The notes: a model not told the origin generated them from the letters alone. DNA of 13,667 nucleotides from Treponema sp. (GCA_031263265.1 JAISGE010000029.1:1-13667); one strand, 5' to 3'; counted from the stretch's first letter, positions 1 to 7,717 are shown. Numbers and translations are program-made.

Positions 1-330
1 TTGGTAAGCTCGATTCCGTTATTGGATACGGTAGCGGCTATCTGGAGGAGGACACGAGAGGGGCATACTTTTTTTACGCCGGATAAGCGGCATTTACACC
101 ATAAATTGATGGAGATGGGGTATACGACGAAGAGCATATTGGTATTGCTGGTAATGATTCAGGTGGGCTTGTGTGGAATTTCGCTATGGGCAGTACTGAG
201 GGTAGGTGGATTAGGGGGTTTTATCGTGATCTGTGCAGGTTTAGGGGGGATGATTGTATTTTTTGCGATTATGCACTATACGAGCCATGCAGTTTCCAGG
301 GTAAAAACCAAAGAATCTCCGGGGACGTAA
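1..330 (+). CDS. WecA/TagO/MraY-family polyprenyl-phosphate sugar-1-phosphate transferase, C-terminal part
   Basis: This frame is open from the first base, so the gene starts upstream and only its last 109 residues are here; the opening TTG is probably an internal Leu codon. Seen: a cytoplasmic loop beginning PLLDT, then a basic stretch and the motif DKRHLHHKL (about residues 28-36), followed by two hydrophobic segments (about 45-66 and 69-92) and a short polar tail. The HLHH motif after a PDxxH context is the hallmark of the WecA/TagO/RgpG branch, which transfers GlcNAc-1-phosphate (or a related sugar phosphate) from a UDP-sugar to undecaprenyl phosphate at the inner face of the membrane, starting cell-surface glycan synthesis. 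The exact sugar cannot be told from this fragment. The next gene runs in the opposite direction and ends 39 nt away, so this gene is not cotranscribed with it. The family call is firm; the glycan pathway is unknown. Confidence 0.85.
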   Translation: MVSSIPLLDTVAAIWRRTREGHTFFTPDKRHLHHKLMEMGYTTKSILVLLVMIQVGLCGISLWAVLRVGGLGGFIVICAGLGGMIVFFAIMHYTSHAVSRVKTKESPGT

Positions 331-369
331 GCCCTTAGAAAAGCAGGCGGAGGAATTGAGAAAAAATCC

Positions 370-1050
370 TTAGTATCTGCTGAAAAGTCCCCGGCCTTTA
401 CCAAATTTGAGCCACTTACCATTACTCCTTTTTCCCCCTTCTTCTAGGAATTTAAAAATAAAAGCGGCAAATTCCGTAGTATTACTGGATTCAGGGGCAG
501 AAAAACCTAAGATTCGAAAGGGCTCCTCCAGGGAAGAACTCAGTAATCCTTGGGTAAAAGCCCGAAAGGACTCCACCGCAGAAGCCCCTATAAGATCAGG
601 AGCTTCGTCTCTTCCTCCGCAAGGATTGAGTTCAGATAGTACTAGGGCTAAGGTTCCGGTTTTTTTTACCCTAAATAGCGCGGTTAATTCTTTTACCAAA
701 AAAAACCATCCCTTGATATGATCGTTTACCATTATTTCAATTTCAGTGGCCACCAGTTCTCCTGGATGTTTCCGTACCGAAGGAGGCGCGCATATCAGGA
801 GTGCATCATTGATGTGTTCCAGCCGATTTTCAGCCGCTAGGATCAGGGTGCGGGCAGAAACCGGACTTCCTGGGTTCCAATGGAGCGGAATGAGGGAGTC
901 TGTTGCAGAAAAGGTCTTAGCTTCTCCAGGAGTCGTAAGACGATTGGGAATAAATGCTGCGGCAAAATATTCAACCCGTTTAGCTGCTTCAACGGCCACT
1001 GCATCGGATAAAGATGATTCATTTCCTGCTAGTAAGATACCCCTGGTCAT
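370..1050 (-). CDS. Degenerate short-chain-dehydrogenase-like protein, function unknown
   Basis: A 226-residue protein that I do not recognise by name. Its order of segments resembles an SDR Rossmann fold: a first strand and loop RGILLAGNESSLSDAVA (3-19), a strand DALLICAPPSV (82-92) where SDRs have the NNAG-type strand, a helix VNDHIKGWFFLVKELTALF (108-126) like the SDR helix after the conserved Asn, a strand LALVLSEL, and a helix GASAVESFRAFTQGLL (155-170) at the place of the YxxxK helix. The glycine-rich nucleotide motif and the catalytic Tyr and Lys are not recognisable, so an active oxidoreductase is unlikely. The C-terminus is basic and aromatic (GKWLKFGKGRGLFSRY). There is no signal peptide or membrane segment. 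The start is ATG at 1050-1048 with only a weak purine stretch in front; a TATACA hexamer (+ strand 1059-1064) lies 8 nt upstream. It is transcribed away from the RNase gene and towards the transferase gene. The SDR relationship is inferred by eye and could be wrong. Confidence 0.7.
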   Translation of the reverse strand: MTRGILLAGNESSLSDAVAVEAAKRVEYFAAAFIPNRLTTPGEAKTFSATDSLIPLHWNPGSPVSARTLILAAENRLEHINDALLICAPPSVRKHPGELVATEIEIMVNDHIKGWFFLVKELTALFRVKKTGTLALVLSELNPCGGRDEAPDLIGASAVESFRAFTQGLLSSSLEEPFRILGFSAPESSNTTEFAAFIFKFLEEGGKRSNGKWLKFGKGRGLFSRY

Positions 1051-1186
1051 ATCTCAAGTGTATACATCTAAGCCCCTTCACGCAATCACCTGCATTGTCT
1101 CATTGAAAAACCCAAAACAGCAGAAGCCTTGAGCTTAAAAAGCTGACCACTTTTCATGGTTTAGGGCCTATGGTAGACTTACCCCA

Positions 1187-3019
1187 ATGATACCGGAAAA
1201 AAGTCTTGTGGTGTATAAAAACCGTCCTGCCCTGGTAACCGCCATTGGGGATAAGGTAGGCATAGTCGTGCTGGGGGGTGAATCCTTCCGGGTTAGGGAA
1301 AAAGACATTGAACTGCTCCATCCAGGGCCGTGTACTCTGGCGAGCCTTGAACAGGAACTTCCCCAAGGAGATGTCCGCGCTGCCTGGGAATTGTTGGAAG
1401 GAAATACGATTTCTTTTCAGGAACTGACTGAATTGATTTACGGTGCGTACACCGGAAGCACTGCCTGGGCCGCATATCGGATCTGGAAAGACGGCTTGTA
1501 TTTCTCAGGGACCTGGCAGGAAATACAGAGCCGGCCTCTTGAAGCGCTTGAAGCGGAAACCAAGAAACGGGCTGAGAAGCAGCAGGATGCGGTAGAACGG
1601 GAGGCTTTCTTGGAACGGTTCAAAGCTCGAACCCTGAATCTCCCTGATGATCGCCGGTTTCTCCATGATGTAGAGGCCCTAGCCTATGGTAAAACCGATA
1701 AGAGCCGTACACTCAAAGACCTGGGGATAAGCGAATCTCCCCAGGAAGCCCATAGAGTACTGTTGAACACCGGAGTCTGGACTCCTTGGGTCAATCCTTA
1801 TCCGCTACGGTTCGGCCTCTCCCCGGTGTCTGCAAAAATTCCCGTAAACCCTCCTCCACAGGATAAGGATCGGGTTGATCTTACCCATCTTAAAGCCTTT
1901 GCCATTGATAATCCCTGGAGCAATGATCCGGATGATGCGGTTTCAGTGGAGGGCACTTGTCTTTGGGTGCATGTAGCGGATCCAGGGGCATCGATCCTTC
2001 CTGGAAGCCCCGAGGATGTGGAAGCCCGAAACCGGGGAGCCACCCTCTATCTGCCTGAAGGGGCTTCCCTGATGTTAGCCGAAGAAGCCCTTTCCTTATA
2101 TGCTCTGGGTATGGAAGCAGTCTCCCCGGCGCTGTCTTTCAAGATGGTCTTGAATGAAGCGGGAGCTTTAATAGAAACGGATATCCTCCGTTCTTGGGTC
2201 AAGGTGAGCCGTTTGACTTATGAAGCCGCCGACGCAGTACTCAAGGGGGAAGCTCCTTTGGTTCAGGAATTAACCGCACTCTTCGAGATTGCGGAAAAAA
2301 ATCTGGCCCGTAGACGTGCTGCTGGGGCAGTATTCATGGAATTCCCCGAAGTGCATATCATGGTTTCTGAGGGCCAGGTAAGCATTGCGCCCATACTCGC
2401 CTATCGATCTGCAGATATGATCCGGGAATGTATGCTCCTCGCCGGGGAGGGAGCGGCTCACTGGGCCTTGCGCCAGCGGCTTCCGTTTCCCTATGTAAGT
2501 CAGGAGACCGGTGAACTTCCCAATGCCCCGCTCAACGGTATAGCTGGTTCCTACCAGGTCCGTCGCTGTATGCGCCCGCGGACCCTTTCGGTTAAACCGG
2601 GAATTCACTGGGGCTTGGGCCTTGATATATATACCCAAGTTACCAGTCCTTTGCGCCGGTATACCGACCTCTTGGCTCACCAACAGATCCGGGCCTTTCT
2701 AGGACAAGGTGCGCCTCTGGGGGAAGATGAACTCCTCCTTAGACTTGGTGCAGGAGAAGCCGCGGCGCTTGCAACAGTCCATGCTGAACGAGCCTCTCGT
2801 GCCCACTGGATTGCGGTGTACTTATCGGATAAAAAAGGTTCCTCCTGGGAAGGGGTGATGCTGGAAAAGCGGGGAAACCGTTCTCTGATCATGATCCCCG
2901 CTCTGGGCTTAGAGACCCAGGTGGCGGTCAAAAGGGATCTGGAACCAAACGAGCCGGTCCTCCTTACCCTCTCTGCAGTGCGGATCCCTGAAGCAGATAT
3001 AGTATTTGTAGCAGAATGA
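1187..3019 (+). CDS. RNase II-family (RNB domain) 3'-5' exoribonuclease
   Basis: A processive 3'-5' hydrolase of single-stranded RNA, acting in the cytoplasm in mRNA turnover or stable-RNA processing. The RNB domain covers about residues 231-545. The metal-binding motif FAIDNPWSNDPDDA has Asp241, Asp247, Asp249 and Asp250 with exactly the spacing of the E. coli RNase II catalytic aspartates. Further family motifs are VHVADP (261-266), TLYLPEG (286-292), the helix with Glu414 and YTQVTSPLRRYTDLLAH (482-498), which holds the catalytic-site arginines. About 55 C-terminal residues look like an S1-type OB fold. The N-terminus (about 5-45) is a small beta-rich, SH3-like region and about 50-215 is helical; the paired cold-shock domains of standard RNase II/R are not evident. 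In this it resembles the cyanobacterial/organellar RNB proteins. At 610 residues it is shorter than RNase R. The start is the only ATG after an in-frame TAA at 1136-1138; no Shine-Dalgarno sequence precedes it. The next gene begins after a 141-nt gap with its own promoter. Confidence 0.88.
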   Translation: MIPEKSLVVYKNRPALVTAIGDKVGIVVLGGESFRVREKDIELLHPGPCTLASLEQELPQGDVRAAWELLEGNTISFQELTELIYGAYTGSTAWAAYRIWKDGLYFSGTWQEIQSRPLEALEAETKKRAEKQQDAVEREAFLERFKARTLNLPDDRRFLHDVEALAYGKTDKSRTLKDLGISESPQEAHRVLLNTGVWTPWVNPYPLRFGLSPVSAKIPVNPPPQDKDRVDLTHLKAFAIDNPWSNDPDDAVSVEGTCLWVHVADPGASILPGSPEDVEARNRGATLYLPEGASLMLAEEALSLYALGMEAVSPALSFKMVLNEAGALIETDILRSWVKVSRLTYEAADAVLKGEAPLVQELTALFEIAEKNLARRRAAGAVFMEFPEVHIMVSEGQVSIAPILAYRSADMIRECMLLAGEGAAHWALRQRLPFPYVSQETGELPNAPLNGIAGSYQVRRCMRPRTLSVKPGIHWGLGLDIYTQVTSPLRRYTDLLAHQQIRAFLGQGAPLGEDELLLRLGAGEAAALATVHAERASRAHWIAVYLSDKKGSSWEGVMLEKRGNRSLIMIPALGLETQVAVKRDLEPNEPVLLTLSAVRIPEADIVFVAE

Positions 3020-3123
3020 CCCAACCGGTACCGGCCTCAGGAGTTAAAACAAGGAATGTTCCCATAAGGTACATAAAATAACAAAAAATGCATGATTTCG
3101 GAAGTAAAAGCGGCTCAAGCATC

Positions 3124-3151
3124 TTGACGTAATTTTAATTGTGTATAAAAT
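3124..3151 (+). promoter_or_regulatory. Sigma70-type promoter of cheA, apparently giving a near-leaderless mRNA
   Basis: TTGACG (3124-3129), a 16-nt spacer and TAAAAT (3146-3151). A TATAAA overlaps the -10 in another register (3144-3149) but would leave a 14-nt spacer. The expected transcription start is about 3157-3159, only 2-4 nt before the cheA ATG at 3161, and no Shine-Dalgarno sequence lies between rnb and cheA close to that ATG. It would drive cheA, the cheW/cheR-like gene and cheX. Prediction by eye. Confidence 0.6.
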
Positions 3152-3160
3152 TTATCCTAT

Positions 3161-5575
3161 ATGAGTGACTATCTGGATCCCAATAACGAGGAATTGCTTA
3201 AAGACTTTTTTAGTGAAGCCCAAATGCAGGTTGATACCCTGGAACAAAATATTCTAGTGCTTGAGAATGAGGGTGGCAATCGGGATGCGGTGGATGAGAT
3301 TTTCCGGGCGGCTCATACCCTGAAGGGGGGAGCGGCTACTGTAGAAATGATGGAACTTTCTCATTTTACACATCTGGTTGAGGATGTATTGGATGCTATT
3401 CGTTCCGATACAGTCACCATAAATGAAGATGTAGTAGATACCCTCCTGGCAGCCATTGATATTATCAAAGCGATGATTACTCAGCGGATGGACGGTGCTA
3501 TATATATAAAGGATACTTCTGCGATAGAAGAGCGTCTTTCCGTCTTGTTACCTGAAGGGTCTGGCCGTAAAAAAGGCGGATCCAAACCCGTGCAGGTTCC
3601 TGTGGTGACTCCGCCGCCACCCCCATCTCCACCTTCTATGCAAGCCGCGGCGGCGGTTAAGGCCGTAGGAGGTCTTTCAGAATACGATTTGCTTGAGCTT
3701 AAGCAATCCGGAGAGAGTGGTGTGCCGATTTACCGGATTTCTGTGCAGTTTGATGAAAACGGGCTGATGAATACCGTAGGAGGCATCCAAATATACGCCT
3801 CTCTTAAAGATGATGGCACGATACTAAAAACCGCTCCCGATTTCGAGCAGCTCTATGAAGATAATTTTTTCCCAGTAGTCGATTATTATATATCCAGCCG
3901 TAAGAGTGTGGATATTCTCAAGCGCCATGTACTCATTCCAGATGTGAGTCTGGCTGCGGATATTGTCAACATAAACGATATAGTTGGAGCAACGCAGTCT
4001 GTTCCTGATGCGGTGTTACCTGCCCCAACAACTCCGGTGCCCCCATCAAAGCCGGAAGCAGTACAAGCTGCCCCTGCGGCATCGGTTCCCAAAGTTGCTC
4101 CTGCAGAAGCAGAGGAACATGGGGCCGGGGCCACCAAGCCCGGGAGTGCCAAAGAATCCGCGGATGCCAGAAAGGCTGGAAAAGAGGCGGGTTCTATACT
4201 ACGGGTTGACTCAAAGCGGATTGATGACCTGCTCAATCTGGTTTCTGAAACAGTTATCACCAAAGCGACCTTTAATCAAATTAGTAATCAATTTAGTGAC
4301 CTGGTCAATGAACTTCATGCTTTGGAAGCCACCTATCGGGATAAAATGAAAGGTCTTTTTGACAGCCTGCCAGGTTATCTGGAAAGTATCCAAGGTGGTC
4401 GTTCTATCAAGGACATACGGAAAGAGATTGGGGAGCAGTATGGGGATATGTTCTCCCTCTTTGATGGGTTTGAAGCCTCGGTCAAGAGTAATGTAGGTAA
4501 ATTCCGATCCACCTCTCAGAATCTGGGGCGTATCACCGGTGAACTCCAGGAAGGGGTCATGCGGATTCGGATGGTACCGATTAGTCAGATCTTTGGCCGG
4601 TTTCCCCGTTTGGTCCGGGACCTTTCCAAGAGCCTTAACAAGAAGATCAACCTGGTGGTTGAAGGGGAAGAAACAGAACTGGATAAATCGGTGATCGAGG
4701 ACCTCTTGGACCCCATCATGCACTCGGTCCGCAATTCGGTGGATCATGGTATTGAATCCCAGGAAGAGCGTGTACTTGCAGGGAAACCTGAAGAAGGCAT
4801 GGTACTCCTCAAGGCGACTAATGAAGGTAACATGATCATCATTGAAATTGCCGATGATGGCAAAGGTATTGATGTGGAAGCGGTCAAGGCCAAGGCCATT
4901 GAACGAGGACTCATTCATCCGAATAAGGTGTTGACCGATATAGAAGCTTTTAACCTGATTTTTGAGCCGGGTTTTTCCACGGCTAAGAGTATTACTTCCA
5001 TCTCGGGCCGGGGAGTTGGACTTGACGTAGTTCGTCGGCAGATTGAAAAACTCAATGGTACGGTTACCGTGAGTTCCGAACGGGGAAAGGGTACTAAATT
5101 CATCATTAAACTGCCCCTTACCTTGGCGATTATTCAGGGTCTTCTGGTTCGGGTTGGTTCTGAAATCTACTCCATCCCCATTACGTCGGTTATCGAAAGC
5201 CTCAGGATTAAGGCGGAAGAAATCCGGAAGATTGACAATTATGAGGTTTTCAACATTCGCAATGATGTGGTTTCTTTGCTCAGGCTTAACCGGCTTTTTG
5301 GGATAAAGACCGAGAAACAGCAGGAGTATAACTTCATTGTTATTGTGGGGAGTGCTGAAAAGAAGATGGGCTTCATGGTGGACAGCCTTATCGGTGAGGA
5401 GGATGTAGTGATTAAGCCATTACGGGATCAGTACACCAATTCTCCTGGTATTGCGGGTGCTTCGATTCTAGGAGACGGATCGGTTTCTCTTATTATTGAT
5501 GTGAGTCAGCTTCTGGAGCTTGGCTTCCGTAAGGAATTGGAACAACGCCAAATCCGTGAAGCATCAATACGGTAG
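3161..5575 (+). CDS. cheA: Chemotaxis histidine kinase CheA (spirochaete type)
   Basis: Cytoplasmic sensor kinase that autophosphorylates in response to receptor state and passes phosphate to CheY and CheB. Domains in order: P1 Hpt (about 8-130), with phospho-accepting His52 in AAHTLKGGA; a Pro-rich linker (142-160); a P2-like response-regulator-docking domain (about 188-275); a long Ala/Pro-rich linker (282-345); P3 dimerisation (about 346-470); P4 ATPase (about 472-645), with the N box HSVRNSVDHGIE (521-532), G1 box IADDGKGID (563-571) and SGRGVGLDVV (615-624); and P5 CheW-like (about 648-787). All catalytic motifs look intact. P3 is roughly 55-60 residues longer than the usual hairpin (extra segment about 385-450), an extension known from Treponema denticola CheA. 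The ATG is preceded by no Shine-Dalgarno sequence but by a promoter that ends 9 nt upstream. Its TAG stop adjoins the ribosome-binding site of the next gene, so the two are cotranscribed and probably translationally coupled. Confidence 0.98.
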   Translation: MSDYLDPNNEELLKDFFSEAQMQVDTLEQNILVLENEGGNRDAVDEIFRAAHTLKGGAATVEMMELSHFTHLVEDVLDAIRSDTVTINEDVVDTLLAAIDIIKAMITQRMDGAIYIKDTSAIEERLSVLLPEGSGRKKGGSKPVQVPVVTPPPPPSPPSMQAAAAVKAVGGLSEYDLLELKQSGESGVPIYRISVQFDENGLMNTVGGIQIYASLKDDGTILKTAPDFEQLYEDNFFPVVDYYISSRKSVDILKRHVLIPDVSLAADIVNINDIVGATQSVPDAVLPAPTTPVPPSKPEAVQAAPAASVPKVAPAEAEEHGAGATKPGSAKESADARKAGKEAGSILRVDSKRIDDLLNLVSETVITKATFNQISNQFSDLVNELHALEATYRDKMKGLFDSLPGYLESIQGGRSIKDIRKEIGEQYGDMFSLFDGFEASVKSNVGKFRSTSQNLGRITGELQEGVMRIRMVPISQIFGRFPRLVRDLSKSLNKKINLVVEGEETELDKSVIEDLLDPIMHSVRNSVDHGIESQEERVLAGKPEEGMVLLKATNEGNMIIIEIADDGKGIDVEAVKAKAIERGLIHPNKVLTDIEAFNLIFEPGFSTAKSITSISGRGVGLDVVRRQIEKLNGTVTVSSERGKGTKFIIKLPLTLAIIQGLLVRVGSEIYSIPITSVIESLRIKAEEIRKIDNYEVFNIRNDVVSLLRLNRLFGIKTEKQQEYNFIVIVGSAEKKMGFMVDSLIGEEDVVIKPLRDQYTNSPGIAGASILGDGSVSLIIDVSQLLELGFRKELEQRQIREASIR

Positions 5576-5576
5576 T

Positions 5577-5580
5577 GAGG
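5577..5580 (+). promoter_or_regulatory. Ribosome-binding site that fixes the start of the cheW/cheR-like gene
   Basis: GAGG lies 6 nt before ATG 5587. It overlaps the in-frame GTG at 5575-5577, which has no such site of its own, so ATG 5587 is the better start. Confidence 0.65.
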
Positions 5581-5586
5581 AAAACT

Positions 5587-6930
5587 ATGGCGATGGTTAA
5601 AGACTTAGCAACGGTGAACGCCGAGTTGCAGCAGCAAAAAGAACGGGTCGATACGGTTGATTTTAAGATGGTAACCTTTTCTCTGGCGGGTAAAGACTAT
5701 GGGGTTGATATTATGAATGTTAAGGAGATTGCTAAGGCAGATAAGTTTACCTATGTGCCTAATGCGGTCTCCTTTGTGCGGGGGGTGTATAACCTTCGAG
5801 GGGATATTATTCCCATTATTGACCTGAGAGTCTTTTTTCACATGAAGAGCGAGCGTCGGGTCGATGGCCAGGAAAATATGCTCATCTTGCATCTGGATGA
5901 TCGGGTGTATGGGGCCATTGTTGACAAGATAGACAAGGTAGTGGGTATTAATTCCGAAACTATTCAGCCTCCTCATCCCATGTTTGGAGAGGTTAATATT
6001 AAATTCATTACCGGGGTAGTGGAAAAGCAGGGAGATCTCTATATTATTCTGGATGTGGTCCGGATGTTTAGCCAGAAGGAAGAGGAGAATCAGAAATCCC
6101 GGACCGCTATCCAAGAGACTTCAAGGGATAACTATTATGTACCCCCTGCTCCTCTGCCAGAGCAAGTTGAGGAAAAACCGGTTGCTATCTCAGATACGGA
6201 TCTTGGTTTTATAAAAGAAAGTATTGCTGCATTGAAGCAGTTCTGGGTGAGTCCGATTAATGATGCATGGTTTCGTAAACAATTTATCGAATGGAGTAGT
6301 ACCCATACTGATGCAGATTTGCAGTTTAAAAATGCAGCGGATGCCGCTGAATACCTGGCCGATTTTTATTCTCCCCATACCGGGGAATTTTGGAGTGATG
6401 TCTATGCGGCTGGGATTAAGGATATACTGCCGGATATGAGTTCCAATAACATCCAGATATGGGAACTAGGGTGTGGAAAGGGTTATGAAACTTTTTCGTT
6501 TGCCTGTATACTTAGATTGCGGTATCCTAATGCACACATAAAAATTTGGGCTAATGATAATGATATTATGGCTATAGCGGATGCACCTAACATGACCTTT
6601 GATCTAAACAAGATGCCGGAATACTGTCGTAATTTCATGGTTAAGGGGCGTAATGGATATAGTTTTAATCAAACTATTAAAGATTCGATTGTGTTTGAAT
6701 ATCACGATGTCTTAAATAATAATTCCTTACCGGATTTAAATATTATTTTGGCTCGAGATATTATGTCTTTCTTTCCAGTTGATAGCCAGGAGCGTTTGCT
6801 CGCGGATTGTTCTGAAAAATTAAAAGATCATGGGCTCATTATTTTAGGAAGAAACGAGGTAGTATCCGGAGATAATTGGAGATCTATTGGGAGCGATTCG
6901 GTCTCTGCATTTTTGTATAGTAAAAGTTAA
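5587..6930 (+). CDS. cheW: CheW fused to a degenerate CheR-like domain
   Basis: A 447-residue protein; ordinary CheW has about 150-170 residues. Residues about 22-165 form a complete CheW domain (FSLAGKDYGVDI, then FVRGVYNLRGDIIPIIDLR at 63-81), the adaptor that links CheA to receptors. A Glu/Pro-rich linker (165-200) leads to a CheR-like domain (about 205-447). The fold markers IWELGCGKGYETFSFA (291-306), IWANDND (320-326) and the strand plus helix at 384-404 line up with IWSAGCSTGEEPYSIA, IMASDIS and the matching CheR segment in the true CheR encoded downstream. Where CheR has LTRFFRN, this protein has TGEFWSD (residues 265-271), so both arginines are lost, and the CheR N-terminal helical domain is missing. 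Methyltransferase activity is therefore doubtful. A CheW-CheR-like fusion is known in T. denticola, where it is needed for ordered receptor arrays; the same scaffold role is inferred here. It sits between cheA (11-nt gap) and cheX (20-nt gap). GTG 5575, overlapping the cheA stop, is an alternative start. Confidence 0.93.
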   Translation: MAMVKDLATVNAELQQQKERVDTVDFKMVTFSLAGKDYGVDIMNVKEIAKADKFTYVPNAVSFVRGVYNLRGDIIPIIDLRVFFHMKSERRVDGQENMLILHLDDRVYGAIVDKIDKVVGINSETIQPPHPMFGEVNIKFITGVVEKQGDLYIILDVVRMFSQKEEENQKSRTAIQETSRDNYYVPPAPLPEQVEEKPVAISDTDLGFIKESIAALKQFWVSPINDAWFRKQFIEWSSTHTDADLQFKNAADAAEYLADFYSPHTGEFWSDVYAAGIKDILPDMSSNNIQIWELGCGKGYETFSFACILRLRYPNAHIKIWANDNDIMAIADAPNMTFDLNKMPEYCRNFMVKGRNGYSFNQTIKDSIVFEYHDVLNNNSLPDLNIILARDIMSFFPVDSQERLLADCSEKLKDHGLIILGRNEVVSGDNWRSIGSDSVSAFLYSKS

Positions 6931-6950
6931 TTCTTGTAGGAGTATTTGAT

Positions 6951-7424
6951 ATGAGAGTTGAATATATTAATCCTTTTGTTGAGGCGACTTATAATATTCT
7001 CACGGAAGTGCTTGGCATTGAGGTTACCCGGGGAACCCTTTACCTTAAGTCGGCAACTATGGCGATCCAGGGGGTTGCGGCTTTAGTCGGCCTTGCGGGA
7101 GATGTCGAAGGACGCGTGCTCTTCGATATGACAAAAACTACGGCTTTGGCTGTGGCAGGAGCCATGAATGGGGGTGAAAAGTTCACGGTTTTGGATGAAA
7201 TGGCAAAGGCTACTATTCAAGAACTGGCCAACATGATAACCGGTCAAGCGGTTACCAAGCTCCATGATTTAGGTTTTAAGTTTGACTTAACACCTCCTGC
7301 ACTTTTTACTGGTGACAACATGGAAGTATCGAATAATCTTAAAGTGGAGGCACTGATCGTTCCCATGGAATTGGGTCCTCATGGTAAGATTGAGGTCAAT
7401 GTAGTTATCCGTGAGCGGATATAA
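6951..7424 (+). CDS. cheX: CheX, CheY-phosphate phosphatase
   Basis: A 157-residue protein of the CheC/CheX/FliY family. CheX dephosphorylates CheY-P in spirochaetes and so sets signal decay; the family works as a dimer. Seen: FDMTKTTALAVAGAMNG (58-74), typical of the family, and the helix ATIQELANMITG (87-98), carrying the ExxN signature as Glu91 and Asn94. The length is normal and there is no signal peptide. The ATG has a good Shine-Dalgarno sequence, TAGGAG at 6937-6942, 8 nt upstream. It is the last gene of the cheA operon in this window: no cheY follows, unlike in T. pallidum and T. denticola. Its substrate CheY must be encoded elsewhere. I see no convincing terminator after it. Confidence 0.93.
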   Translation: MRVEYINPFVEATYNILTEVLGIEVTRGTLYLKSATMAIQGVAALVGLAGDVEGRVLFDMTKTTALAVAGAMNGGEKFTVLDEMAKATIQELANMITGQAVTKLHDLGFKFDLTPPALFTGDNMEVSNNLKVEALIVPMELGPHGKIEVNVVIRERI

Positions 7425-7530
7425 GGATTTCTCTTCTCAGGTATCTTGCATATTATTTTTAGATGTGATAAATTTAAGACCAGTTATTTGATACTGGATT
7501 TCAGAAAATAAAGGGATATCGGGGAATTGA

Positions 7531-7604
7531 GGGCGGTTAGCTCAGTTGGTTAGAGCACCAGTATGACACGCTGGGGGTCACAAGTTCGACTCTTGTATCG
7601 CCCA
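7531..7604 (+). tRNA. tRNA-Val (anticodon GAC)
   Basis: A full cloverleaf is visible. The acceptor stem pairs 7531-7537 (GGGCGGT) with 7597-7603 (ATCGCCC), including one G-T pair, and the discriminator base is A7604. The D arm holds GCTCAGTTGGTTAGAGC. The anticodon stem is CCAGT/GCTGG (7558-7562 with 7570-7574), around the loop ATGACAC with GAC at 7565-7567. The T stem is ACAAG/CTTGT around TTCGACT. CCA is not encoded. It decodes GUC and GUU. It lies between cheX and cheR. A possible promoter, TTGCAT (7446-7451), 17 nt, TAAATT (7469-7474), is weak, and readthrough from the cheA operon is equally possible. Confidence 0.97.
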
Positions 7605-7717
7605 TTAATCAAATTTTTATTATAAGTGAAGAGGGTTAAGTGCATTCCATATATTGTTTGGTTTCTTTCATAGTCATGTATTGTTAGTATGGATTTGATG
7701 TATTACTCTTTGGGGGA

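Noticed and set aside
1059..1066. Palindrome TGTATACA as an operator or divergent promoter
   Set aside because: It is only 8 bp long in an AT-containing spacer; the + strand has no -35 at a suitable distance.
3025..3034. Palindrome CCGGTACCGG just after the RNase gene
   Set aside because: The 10-bp palindrome has no loop and no T-run behind it, so it is not a terminator; an operator role has no support.
4211..4918. Long open frame on the - strand inside cheA
   Set aside because: It is antisense to the conserved P3/P4 coding region of CheA and its translation shows no recognisable family features.
5575..5586. GTG 5575 as the start of the cheW/cheR-like gene
   Set aside because: It overlaps the cheA stop and the GAGG site that is correctly spaced for ATG 5587. 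It is kept only as an alternative.
7480..7497. Hairpin CCAGT/ACTGG between cheX and the tRNA gene as a terminator
   Set aside because: The stem is only 5 bp with an 8-nt loop and no following T-run.
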